From Mycobacterium decipiens (GTDB taxonomy: Bacteria; Actinomycetota; Actinomycetes; Mycobacteriales; Mycobacteriaceae), in NCBI RefSeq assembly GCF_963853665.1, contig NZ_OY970459.1, positions 3,782,001 through 3,846,000 on the forward strand: DNA of 64,000 nt, given 5' to 3'. Below the pieces are notes generated by a model. The model was not told where the DNA came from, made no database searches, and saw only the letters and a program-made list of their open reading frames with translations. A program made the translations under genes and the position numbers. Positions 51,131 to 58,799 of this stretch are shown one piece after another. Positions within the stretch are counted from its first letter, which is position 1. Every line of letters begins with the position of its first letter.

Positions 51131-51757
51131 TCATCCGACCGGCGTCCAGCTGTTCCACCGGTCGGCGAAGTCGAGCGTGACCAGCGATGACCGATCGAGG
51201 TTGACGATTTCGCGGAAATGGTCTTGCCACCCCCACCACGCACTGATGAAGAACACGTGGTCATACCAGCTGAGCTGGTAATCGGGGGGAATGACCTCAC
51301 CCTTGTTCTCCGGCGCAAAGACGGCAACGGCCAACAGCCCCAATATTGCGGACTTGGGCAGCTGAACCTTGCCGTCATTCGCAATGCGCAGTACCGCGCT
51401 GGCGTTCACGTAAGACGTGACTTCGAATTCGACCGAGGATTCATCACCGTGACCGTGCAGCCACCGGTGAACCCCGTACAGCACGTCCGCGATGTCGGGA
51501 CGCTTATCCGGCATCAAGTCCGATCGCACCGCCACGGGGAAACGCGTTCGGTCGAGGTCGACACCGGGAGTTGCCATTACCCCAAAGATGTCCAGCGAAT
51601 CTCGTATTACCGTCTTAAATCTTGCGCCGACTCCAAGCGATGGATAGCGCTTCCTGCCGGTCCCGTCGACGGCGTTGCCCGCATGAAGCATCGCCACGTC
51701 CCACAGTTTCCGGTCCCACTGCTGCAAGGACTGCGCAACAGACTCACCCACGCTCAT
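51131..51757 (-). CDS. Conserved hypothetical protein, counterpart of Rv1289
   Basis: A 208-residue cytosolic protein starting MSVGESVAQSLQQWDRKLWD. It is rich in aromatic residues toward the C-terminus (YQLSWYDHVFFISAWWGWQDHF). I see no catalytic motif. The start could instead be the ATG at 51814 (MKGSRKRHG), which overlaps the stop of the upstream secreted-protein gene as TGATG and would add 19 basic residues. In either case the two genes are likely one operon. Confidence 0.8.
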   Translation of the reverse strand: MSVGESVAQSLQQWDRKLWDVAMLHAGNAVDGTGRKRYPSLGVGARFKTVIRDSLDIFGVMATPGVDLDRTRFPVAVRSDLMPDKRPDIADVLYGVHRWLHGHGDESSVEFEVTSYVNASAVLRIANDGKVQLPKSAILGLLAVAVFAPENKGEVIPPDYQLSWYDHVFFISAWWGWQDHFREIVNLDRSSLVTLDFADRWNSWTPVG

Positions 51758-51813
51758 ACGCACGAGGTTATCGGCCCGCGGCGCCGGCCCGTGGCGTTTG
51801 CGCGACCCCTTCA

Positions 51814-52326
51814 TCAAGGCCCCGCCGCAAACGCCGCCACCGGCATTTCGACGGTTCCACGGCAGGGGCCGTCGAAGATGTCGGTGTGCCAGGTACCGCG
51901 CAGCGACCCGTCCGTCTGCGGCGCGTAGTACGCCCATGATCGCGCGGGTGCCCACACTTTCGGAACACCTTCCCCCCGGTAGCAGTCCCATTGAAACTCG
52001 AAATGCTCGACCCACTTGGCTCCGTCCCAGGTGTATTTGGACGGCTGGGGCAGCGTTGGGTTCTTGGGAGTGGGTCCGTCGGTGGCAGTCGCCACGCAGG
52101 TGCCGGCCAAGCACGCCGTCGTGAAGAGGTAGTCGGCGCTGAAAGTGGGTTCGGATTGGCTGGCGGCCAGGCTGGTGCCGGACTTGTCGACGGCGTAGCG
52201 CACCAGCGAGTACTTGCCGTTCCACGCCGGAGTCGCCGCGTGCACCGAAACCGCCGGGACGCCGAACACCGCAGGCGCGACCGCGCACAGCACCGCGGCC
52301 GCATGAATCGCAGACCTTGGGCGCAC
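51814..52326 (-). CDS. Secreted protein of unknown function
   Basis: A 170-residue protein from GTG at 52326, or 180 residues if a TTG at 52356 is used. A signal peptide is clear (AIHAAAVLCAVAPAVFGVPA, cleavage near VHA-ATPAW). The mature part begins WNGKYSLVRY and has four cysteines (TACLAGTCVA, WDCYRG and GPCRG), likely two disulfides. It is rich in Trp and Tyr, suggesting a small extracellular beta-sandwich. I do not recognise a named family. Its stop overlaps a possible start of the next gene (TGATG). Confidence 0.78.
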   Translation of the reverse strand: MRPRSAIHAAAVLCAVAPAVFGVPAVSVHAATPAWNGKYSLVRYAVDKSGTSLAASQSEPTFSADYLFTTACLAGTCVATATDGPTPKNPTLPQPSKYTWDGAKWVEHFEFQWDCYRGEGVPKVWAPARSWAYYAPQTDGSLRGTWHTDIFDGPCRGTVEMPVAAFAAGP

Positions 52327-52417
52327 GGTGTCAATGGTGTGGCGTCGATGACGCAACGCGATCTCGACACGAACACGATGCCGCCTCGGGAACCTTGCGC
52401 TCGGTGGGGCGGAAAAT

Positions 52418-53797
52418 TCAGCGGCTATCGCCGGGTCCGGCCGCGGCTACGCCGCTGCTCGCGGGACGCAGCCGGGCAATGATGCCGTCGAGGTCGAGGC
52501 GGAACATGTCGGGCCGGAAGACGTGGCCGCCGGGCACCTCGTGCGATTCATGCGGGATGCCGGCGTTGCTGAGGCGTTCGCGGAACTCCCGCTGGCCGAC
52601 AAGCACCTGCGTCTCGTTCACGCTGTCGAACCAGTTGAGCGGGTCCGGACTGGTGCCGGCGACCAGGAAGACCCGCTTGTTCCGATAGCTCTCGACCCGC
52701 TCCACCGGATTATCGGCGCTAACCCTGGCCTGGTCCCAGAACGGTGCCCCGTAGACCGTGCCGCCACCGAGGTCCAGGACCGCCGAGGACAGGTTTGCCC
52801 AGTGCACGACCAGGCCGAAATCGCGACGCAGACTCGCCGGGCCGGAGTGGCTGCTCGTGGACGCGAAGTGGCCGTAGTACTTGGCCGCGTACTTCAGCGC
52901 ACCCAAGCCACCCATGGAAAACCCGGCGACCGCGCGGCCGTCGTACTCGGCGTAGGTCCGGAAGTTCGCCTCGATCCAGGGCAGCAGCTGGGCGATGTGG
53001 AATGTCTCCCAGTTCCGCGGGCCGACGAACGAGCTGACCGGGTTGGAATACCAGCCCGCGTGCCCGCCGTCGGGCATCACCACAATGATCGGCTTTCCAG
53101 CCGTCCAGTCGCGGATGCCCCAGAAGTCGAATGTGCGGAAGTCCGCGTCGGGGCCACCGCCGTGGAACAGGTAGAGGACGGGATAGGTGCGTCCGCTGGT
53201 GCGGTAGTCGTTGGGAAGCAGGACGTTGACGCCGGGGTTCCAGCCAATCGCGGCGGTCTGGAACCGGTAGTACCACAGGCGAGGGTCGTTCTCGTTGCGG
53301 TCCACGATCCTTAGGCCGAACCCGTCGCTGCGCCCGATGAATAGGACCAGTACCCGACCGACGTCGACGACATCGGGATCGGCGATGCCGTTCAGGGCGG
53401 CGATCAGCGGATAATACGAGGCGTCACCATAGAAACGCGCGGCCAACGCTGACAGCGTGTCCCCGGCGACGACCGTATAGCTGGTGATGTCAGGGATGAT
53501 CAGCCGTTGCCCCACATTGGTGACGCCGCGATCGGCGATCCCGCTGGCGCCCGCGATCAACCAATCCAGGTGCGCGGCACCATAGAAGCGCGCAGCCACC
53601 GCCGACAGCGTGTCCCCCGCGCCGACCGTGTATCTGGTGAAGTCGGGCATGATCAGCCGTTGCCCCACATCGATGACACCGGGATCGACGATCCCGTTAG
53701 CGCTGGCGATCAGCCGATACAGTTCCGCGTCACCATAGAAACGCAACGCCAACGCCGACAGCGTTTCCCCCGCGCCCACCGTATGTGTTCTGACCAT
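52418..53797 (-). CDS. Triple-LysM esterase, counterpart of Rv1288
   Basis: A 459-residue protein with three LysM repeats of about 50 residues each (GETLSALALRFYGDAELYRL, GDTLSAVAARFYGAAHLDWL, GDTLSALAARFYGDASYYPL). An alpha/beta-hydrolase of the esterase D/antigen-85-like type follows from about 165. The nucleophile Ser is in VAGFSMGGLGALKYA, and the His is in EVPGGHVFRPD. LysM should bind peptidoglycan or chitin-like glycans and hold the esterase at the cell wall; M. tuberculosis Rv1288 is reported as a cell-wall-associated esterase. No classical signal peptide is visible. The ATG at 53797 is preferred since GGGAGGTG is correctly spaced for it and too close for the upstream GTG. Confidence 0.92.
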   Translation of the reverse strand: MVRTHTVGAGETLSALALRFYGDAELYRLIASANGIVDPGVIDVGQRLIMPDFTRYTVGAGDTLSAVAARFYGAAHLDWLIAGASGIADRGVTNVGQRLIIPDITSYTVVAGDTLSALAARFYGDASYYPLIAALNGIADPDVVDVGRVLVLFIGRSDGFGLRIVDRNENDPRLWYYRFQTAAIGWNPGVNVLLPNDYRTSGRTYPVLYLFHGGGPDADFRTFDFWGIRDWTAGKPIIVVMPDGGHAGWYSNPVSSFVGPRNWETFHIAQLLPWIEANFRTYAEYDGRAVAGFSMGGLGALKYAAKYYGHFASTSSHSGPASLRRDFGLVVHWANLSSAVLDLGGGTVYGAPFWDQARVSADNPVERVESYRNKRVFLVAGTSPDPLNWFDSVNETQVLVGQREFRERLSNAGIPHESHEVPGGHVFRPDMFRLDLDGIIARLRPASSGVAAAGPGDSR

Positions 53798-53908
53798 CCG
53801 GTTCACACCTCCCGCAACCTGGTCTCACACCCAAGTCTCCTCCAATGAGACCGCCGCTGCCACTGCGGAACCTGTTGTCTTGCCGGTCAGTTGACGCCGC
53901 GTGCCCAA

Positions 53909-54463
53909 CTAGCCGGCCGCGGCAGTCAGCGACCCACGCAACAGCAACAGGCCGTAGGCGGCGATCGACTGCGCGTCGGCGATCACTCCGGAGCGGATCA
54001 TCGCTTCGACGTCGTCGCGCGAGAACCACCCACTGCGCATGTCCTGCTCCTCATGCTCGCGATCCGATTCGCCCTCGATGATCCCGGTGGCCAAGAACAC
54101 CCAGCCGCGCTGACTCGTCATTCCGGGAGCGGTGTCCAGCTGGCCGAGTGCCTCGAACGACGTCGCGCGCAATCCGGTTTCCTCGCGCAGCTCACGGGCA
54201 GCCAGCTCGAATGGTTCGGCATCGGTCAGACCCGGCGCAGTGCCCTGGGGAAACTCCCAGCGCCGGGCACCGAGGGGATACCGGAACTGCTCGACCAACC
54301 GGAACCTTCGCCCGTCGTAGGGCATCACCAGCGCGTACGTCGGCTTGTCCACCACGGCGTAGATGCCGGGGCTGCCGTCCGGGCGGCGGATATCGTCCTC
54401 TCTAAGCACCATCCAGGGATTCCGATAGATCTCGCGGGACGCGACGACTTCGATGAAAGACAC
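53909..54463 (-). CDS. Nudix hydrolase
   Basis: A 184-residue hydrolase of nucleoside diphosphates linked to another moiety. The Nudix box reads GTAPGLTDAEPFELAARELR followed by EETGL, with all conserved Gly, Glu and Arg. The fold resembles ADP-ribose pyrophosphatases (VVDKPTYALVMPYDGRRFRLVEQF). GTG at 54463 is selected since upstream sequence overlaps the SRPBCC gene in another frame and lacks similarity. The true substrate is not predictable. Confidence 0.85.
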   Translation of the reverse strand: MSFIEVVASREIYRNPWMVLREDDIRRPDGSPGIYAVVDKPTYALVMPYDGRRFRLVEQFRYPLGARRWEFPQGTAPGLTDAEPFELAARELREETGLRATSFEALGQLDTAPGMTSQRGWVFLATGIIEGESDREHEEQDMRSGWFSRDDVEAMIRSGVIADAQSIAAYGLLLLRGSLTAAAG

Positions 54464-54483
54464 GCCGTCAGTATCACCACCGA

Positions 54484-54951
54484 TCAGCCCGGTGTTTCGG
54501 CCGCCCGCTTGATGCGCCCCAGTGTTTGCTGAATGCCTCGGTCTACTTGACGTCCCCGCGGAAGCAGCGTCTCGAGAAGCCTGTTGGGCACTGAGCACCA
54601 GAGGAACTCGAAAGATTCGGTGAGCAACGTTCCGGACGGCGACGGCACCATTGTGTAGCGCCAACTCGTCTCCTGCCGGCCAGCACCTTCGTTGACCGTT
54701 GTGAACGCGAATTCGCGGCCGCGCGCCGCGGTGTCGATCACCACGGTTCTTTTCCAGCGCAGCGGACCGAGCCGGTTGTATCCGCGAAACCGCGCGCCGG
54801 GCGCCGCGGCCCTCGCCCCGTCCAGCCACTCGCACCGGTAGCATTCCGGGCTCCACTCACCCATCCGCGTTATGTCAGCGATGAGGTCGTACACGAGGTC
54901 GGGTGCCGCGGCAATATCGATACTGCCTTGACCTTTTCGGGCTGTGGGCAT
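54484..54951 (-). CDS. SRPBCC (START-like) protein
   Basis: A 155-residue protein of the polyketide cyclase/dehydrase-type SRPBCC superfamily. The opening KGQGSIDIAAAPDLVYDLIADITRMGEWSPE is typical, followed by a beta-sheet cavity (ARFRGYNRLGPLRWKRTVVI) and a long C-terminal helix. It probably binds a hydrophobic ligand. It lies 20 bases upstream of the Nudix gene on the same strand and is likely co-transcribed. Confidence 0.85.
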   Translation of the reverse strand: MPTARKGQGSIDIAAAPDLVYDLIADITRMGEWSPECYRCEWLDGARAAAPGARFRGYNRLGPLRWKRTVVIDTAARGREFAFTTVNEGAGRQETSWRYTMVPSPSGTLLTESFEFLWCSVPNRLLETLLPRGRQVDRGIQQTLGRIKRAAETPG

Positions 54952-55133
54952 GACCCGAGTATTCCATCTCGTGGGGCGACTCCACTTGCCGCACATCGAC
55001 GTTGCTCGCCACCATCAGCGTGATGACGCGTTTCGGTGGCATGAATCGGTGCGGTGGCCGATAGTCATAGCAGCACACGAACGCCAACGTCAGCAGAGGT
55101 GGGTGCTATGCCGAACAACCGGGACCAGTGACC

Positions 55134-56855
55134 ATGCGCCGCCACATCGTCGTCAGCGGCGACGACGCACTGGCAACGACGATCGTCGAGGAGCTGAACA
55201 GCGCCGGAGTGAGCATTGTCAAGCTCGACTGCGACGAGCTCGCCGACACCGATCTCGCCCACGCGATGGCCGTAATCTGCGCCGGGGATGACGACGCAAG
55301 AAATCTCGAAATCGCCTTGTTAGCAAGGAAAACCAACCCCGGAGTGCGCGTGGTCGCTCGACTGGGCAACGACGTCCTACGCGAAGCGATGGCCGCCGAC
55401 AACGGCCCCGGCGCCATCCTCGACGTCGCCGACCTCGCGGCGCCGTCGGTCGTCGAGGCATGTCTGGCACATACCGCGCACCCGTTCCAGGCCGCGGGCA
55501 TCGACTTCGTCGTCTCCCGCACCGAGGCACCGCGAGATGCGACCCTGCGCGAGATCTATGGCGACCTCGCACCGGTGGCGGTGATCCACGGCAGGAGCTC
55601 GACCACTCCCAGCGAGGTGGTGATTTGCCCCGGACGGGATCTACGGGTGCGCGCCGGTGACTGGACTGCGATGATCGGCACCGCAGACGAACTGGCCGCT
55701 CGCGACATCAAGGTCCCCCGCGCGAGCGCAACGCGAACCCGCTGGGCTGGGCTGCGGCGAGTGTCCGACGCCGCACGCACCCTGCGCAACGACGTCAACC
55801 CGATGTTCTTCCGCGCGGTCGCCGCCGCGTTGACTCTGCTCGTCGGCTCAACGATCTTGTTGCGGTTCGCCTACCAACGGCCGGGGATGGGGTGGATCGA
55901 CGCCTTGTACTTCAGCACCGAAACCATCGCGACGGTCGGCTACGGTGACTTCAGTTTCGGCTACCAGCCCACCTGGCTGCGACTGTTCAGCGTCATGCTG
56001 ATGTTCGCCGGCGTGATCACTACCGCGGTCCTGGTCGCGTTCGTCGCCGACCTACTGCTGTCACGGCGCTTCAGCCGCTCGGCCGGCCGCCGGCGGGTGC
56101 GCCAGCTGCGCAACCACATCATCGTCGTCGGACTCGGGGCGTTTGGCATCCGCGTGGTCAGTGACCTGACCGCCGCCGGCTACGACGTGGCGGTTATCGA
56201 ACTCGACGAGAACAGTCGCTTCCTGTCGACGGCGGCCGAACTCGACGTGCCGGTCATCTTCGGGGATGCGACGCTGCCCCAAACGCTCGAGTCGGCCCGT
56301 GTCGAGTACGCCCGCGCGGTGGCGGTGTTGACCCAAGACGACGTCGTCAACATCGAGACCGGAATCGTGCTGCGGGAAATGTTGGGAGCCCGGGCGATGC
56401 CCCGGACCAACCGGCCTGGCGTGCCGCTTGTCCTGCGCGTTTACGACCGCGCGCTGGGCACCGCGGTGGCGCAGCGATTCGGCTTCGAATGCGTGCGGTC
56501 GACGGTCGAACTGGCTGCGCCGTGGTTCATCGGCGCCGCGATGGGCCTGCAGGTGCTGGGGACGTTTTCGGTCGGGCAACTCTCCTTCATGGTCGGCGGA
56601 ATGCATGTGGCGTCGGGCAGCGAACTTGACGGGTTGCCGATGCACGAACTGTCCACCCAGACCCGGGTCATCGCGATCACCCGCCCGGACGAGCCGGTCC
56701 AGCTGCACCCGCGCCGCGACGCGCGGCTGCGAGCCGCGGACACCGTCTATCTCGTCGGCCCGTACCGGGAGCTGCTGGCGACCCTGCGCAAGGGACAGCT
56801 TCCCCAGCCGTCCGCCGCCGGCGATGAGCGCCGGCCCCAGCCGGCAACCGGTTAG
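55134..56855 (+). CDS. Two-TM potassium channel with RCK domains on both sides of the pore
   Basis: A 573-residue channel. Residues 1-about 200 form a Rossmann-type RCK/TrkA-N domain (MRRHIVVSGDDALATTIVEE) with a TrkA-C-like end. Membrane helix 1 is near 222-245 and the pore loop near 262 has the selectivity filter TVGYGD. Helix 2 is near 280-300, and a second RCK with NHIIVVGLGAFGIRVVSDL and VIELDEN plus a TrkA-C-like end follows. Such proteins gate K+ in response to nucleotide or ion binding. The ATG at 55134 is used; a GTG two codons upstream is possible. I recall no such gene beside Rv1288 in H37Rv. Confidence 0.9.
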   Translation: MRRHIVVSGDDALATTIVEELNSAGVSIVKLDCDELADTDLAHAMAVICAGDDDARNLEIALLARKTNPGVRVVARLGNDVLREAMAADNGPGAILDVADLAAPSVVEACLAHTAHPFQAAGIDFVVSRTEAPRDATLREIYGDLAPVAVIHGRSSTTPSEVVICPGRDLRVRAGDWTAMIGTADELAARDIKVPRASATRTRWAGLRRVSDAARTLRNDVNPMFFRAVAAALTLLVGSTILLRFAYQRPGMGWIDALYFSTETIATVGYGDFSFGYQPTWLRLFSVMLMFAGVITTAVLVAFVADLLLSRRFSRSAGRRRVRQLRNHIIVVGLGAFGIRVVSDLTAAGYDVAVIELDENSRFLSTAAELDVPVIFGDATLPQTLESARVEYARAVAVLTQDDVVNIETGIVLREMLGARAMPRTNRPGVPLVLRVYDRALGTAVAQRFGFECVRSTVELAAPWFIGAAMGLQVLGTFSVGQLSFMVGGMHVASGSELDGLPMHELSTQTRVIAITRPDEPVQLHPRRDARLRAADTVYLVGPYRELLATLRKGQLPQPSAAGDERRPQPATG

Positions 56856-56856
56856 G

Positions 56857-57747
56857 TCACAGCCGCGCGGCTACATCGGCCGCCCGACGCAGCTGCTCGG
56901 TGTCCGAACTCGTCGGGATGAGCTGAAGTTCGTCGGTGCCGATCTCTTCGAACCTGCGCAGCACCGCCAGCAGCTCGTCCTCGCTACCGGCCCAACCGGT
57001 CATCGGGGCCATCGCATCGACATATTCGGCCGGGATCCAATTCAGGTAGCGCCGCAGATGACGATGCACCTGGGCGCGGGCCCGCTCGGGCGACCCGACC
57101 GCGAACCAGAACGACGTTGCCAAATGGGGTTTGGGCTTGCCGGCCTCCGGCCATGCCGCACGCGCCACGTCGAACAACTCGTTCTGCTTGGCGACGTCGA
57201 GATCCAATGTGGTGCCTGCTAATCCGTCGGCCCAGGCCGCGGCGCTGCGGATGGTCTTGGGTCCGATGCTGCCGACGAGCAGCGGCGGACCACCGGCCTG
57301 GACCGGCGCCGGCCCGACCGCCCGCACCGAGTCGGTGATCTCTTCGCCGGCCCACACCCGTTTCATGACCGCCACCCGTTGGCCCATCACGCGCATCGTC
57401 TGAGTCGTAGGGTCGGCACCGACGGCGTGGTAGTCCTCATGCCTGCCCCCCACGCCGACTCCCACCGTCAAACGGCCGCCGCACAGCACGTCACCCGTGG
57501 CCAACGCCTTCGCCAGCATGACCGGGTCGTGCAACTGCGGCACGATCACCGTCGTCACCAACCGCACCCGCTCGGTCCAGGCGGCCAGCGCCCCGAGCAA
57601 CGTCAGGCTGTCCGGGTTGTCGAATGCGATGCGCTCGCCCCAGCACAGCGAAGAGAACGGGCCCGCGTCGATCGCGCACGCCCAATCCTTTAGCACGCGT
57701 GCATCGAGGCCGGGCTCCATCACCGGCATGGTCATCCCTATCCGCAC
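56857..57747 (-). CDS. LLM-class F420-dependent oxidoreductase-like protein
   Basis: A 296-residue luciferase-like (bacterial luciferase alpha-subunit fold) protein. Beta-barrel segments read VRIGMTMPVMEPGL, LVTTVIVPQLHDPVMLAKAL and LTVGVGVGGRHEDYHAVG, as in coenzyme F420-dependent reductases of actinobacteria. The substrate is unknown. GTG at 57747 is my choice; an ATG at 57735 is also possible. It is convergent with the channel gene. Confidence 0.86.
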   Translation of the reverse strand: MRIGMTMPVMEPGLDARVLKDWACAIDAGPFSSLCWGERIAFDNPDSLTLLGALAAWTERVRLVTTVIVPQLHDPVMLAKALATGDVLCGGRLTVGVGVGGRHEDYHAVGADPTTQTMRVMGQRVAVMKRVWAGEEITDSVRAVGPAPVQAGGPPLLVGSIGPKTIRSAAAWADGLAGTTLDLDVAKQNELFDVARAAWPEAGKPKPHLATSFWFAVGSPERARAQVHRHLRRYLNWIPAEYVDAMAPMTGWAGSEDELLAVLRRFEEIGTDELQLIPTSSDTEQLRRAADVAARL

Positions 57748-57845
57748 GAGTGCGATTCTGGCAGCATCGGCCGCGCCCACCACGCGCGAGCGTCCCTAGA
57801 ATGCCCTCGCGCGCACGGCGACGCGGTGGTTGACTGGCAAGAGCA

Positions 57846-58235
57846 ATGCCTATCAGTTTCAACCACACCATCGTCGCGTCCCGCGACAAGCGGGAATCCG
57901 CGGAGTTTCTGACCGAACTGTTCGGCCTGCCGAGCCCGACACCGTTTGGTCCCTTTGTGGTGGTCGAGTTCGAGCACGGCGCCAGCCTCGACTACGCGGA
58001 CGCGCCCGAGGGCGAGAAAATCCCGCGACAGCACTATGCCTTCCTGGTGTCCGAGGATGAGTTCGATGCGATATACGGCAAGATCAAATCGCGCGGCTTG
58101 CCACACTGGGCAGACCCGGGAACCAAACGCCCCGGCGAGATCAACCGCAGAGACGGCGGCCGGGGAGTGTATTTCGCCGACCCCGCCGGGCACGCCATGG
58201 AGATCCTCACCCGCCCCTACGGCTCGAGCGGCTAG
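57846..58235 (+). CDS. VOC-family protein (glyoxalase/bleomycin-resistance fold)
   Basis: A 129-residue VOC protein. Metal-ligand candidates are the His in [11 protein letters not shown], the His in RQHYAFLV and the Glu in [12 protein letters not shown]. The single chain forms two half modules and probably dimerises. The substrate is unknown. It overlaps the 3' end of the Rrf2 regulator gene by four bases on the other strand. Confidence 0.87.
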   Translation: MPISFNHTIVASRDKRESAEFLTELFGLPSPTPFGPFVVVEFEHGASLDYADAPEGEKIPRQHYAFLVSEDEFDAIYGKIKSRGLPHWADPGTKRPGEINRRDGGRGVYFADPAGHAMEILTRPYGSSG

Positions 58236-58717
58236 TCACCAAGACGCAACGAGCCGTGCCGCTCGCTCTCCTGCTCGCGATAGTCGTCGGCAAGCTGGGC
58301 GACGTGCTTGGGCAGCGCGCCAGCGGCAACGTCAGCCAAGGTGGTTTCCTCCAGCACCCAACGCATGCTGGCCCGCAGCGCCCGCCAGACGTCGGTCAGC
58401 GCCGCAGTGGGGCCGGAGTAGGGCAGGTCACCGAGTCCGATGTCGCGGACGCTGGCCAGTGGCCCGTCGACACTGCGCAATACGTCGGCAATGCTGATCT
58501 CGGTTCCCGGACGCGCCAGTTCATAGCCACCTTCGCGACCCCGGTGGCTGCGCACCAGGCGGTCGGTGCGCAGGTTGGCCAGGATGTCGACGAGGAATTG
58601 CGGTGGTATGCCCTGCGCCGCAGCCAGGTCGTCGGTTTTGACCAGGGTGCCGTTGGCGGCGGTGGCGAGCTGGACCATCGCCCGCACCGCGTACTCCGCC
58701 TTGGCCGACATCCGCAT
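58232..58717 (-). CDS. Rrf2-family transcription regulator without Fe-S cysteines
   Basis: A 161-residue regulator, the counterpart of Rv1287. The winged helix ([51 protein letters not shown]) is typical Rrf2. No cysteine occurs in the whole protein, so it cannot hold the Fe-S cluster of IscR or NsrR. This resembles CymR-type members that respond to sulfur metabolites. Placement beside cysNC-cysD suggests control of sulfate assimilation; this is inference. Confidence 0.9.
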   Translation of the reverse strand: MRMSAKAEYAVRAMVQLATAANGTLVKTDDLAAAQGIPPQFLVDILANLRTDRLVRSHRGREGGYELARPGTEISIADVLRSVDGPLASVRDIGLGDLPYSGPTAALTDVWRALRASMRWVLEETTLADVAAGALPKHVAQLADDYREQESERHGSLRLGD

Positions 58718-58799
58718 GCTTCAGGATTGTGCCACCCTCCCCGGGCGATGATGCGGAATGCGCAGCGTTGGCGAGCAGAGGCGGGGCAATTGGGCACGC

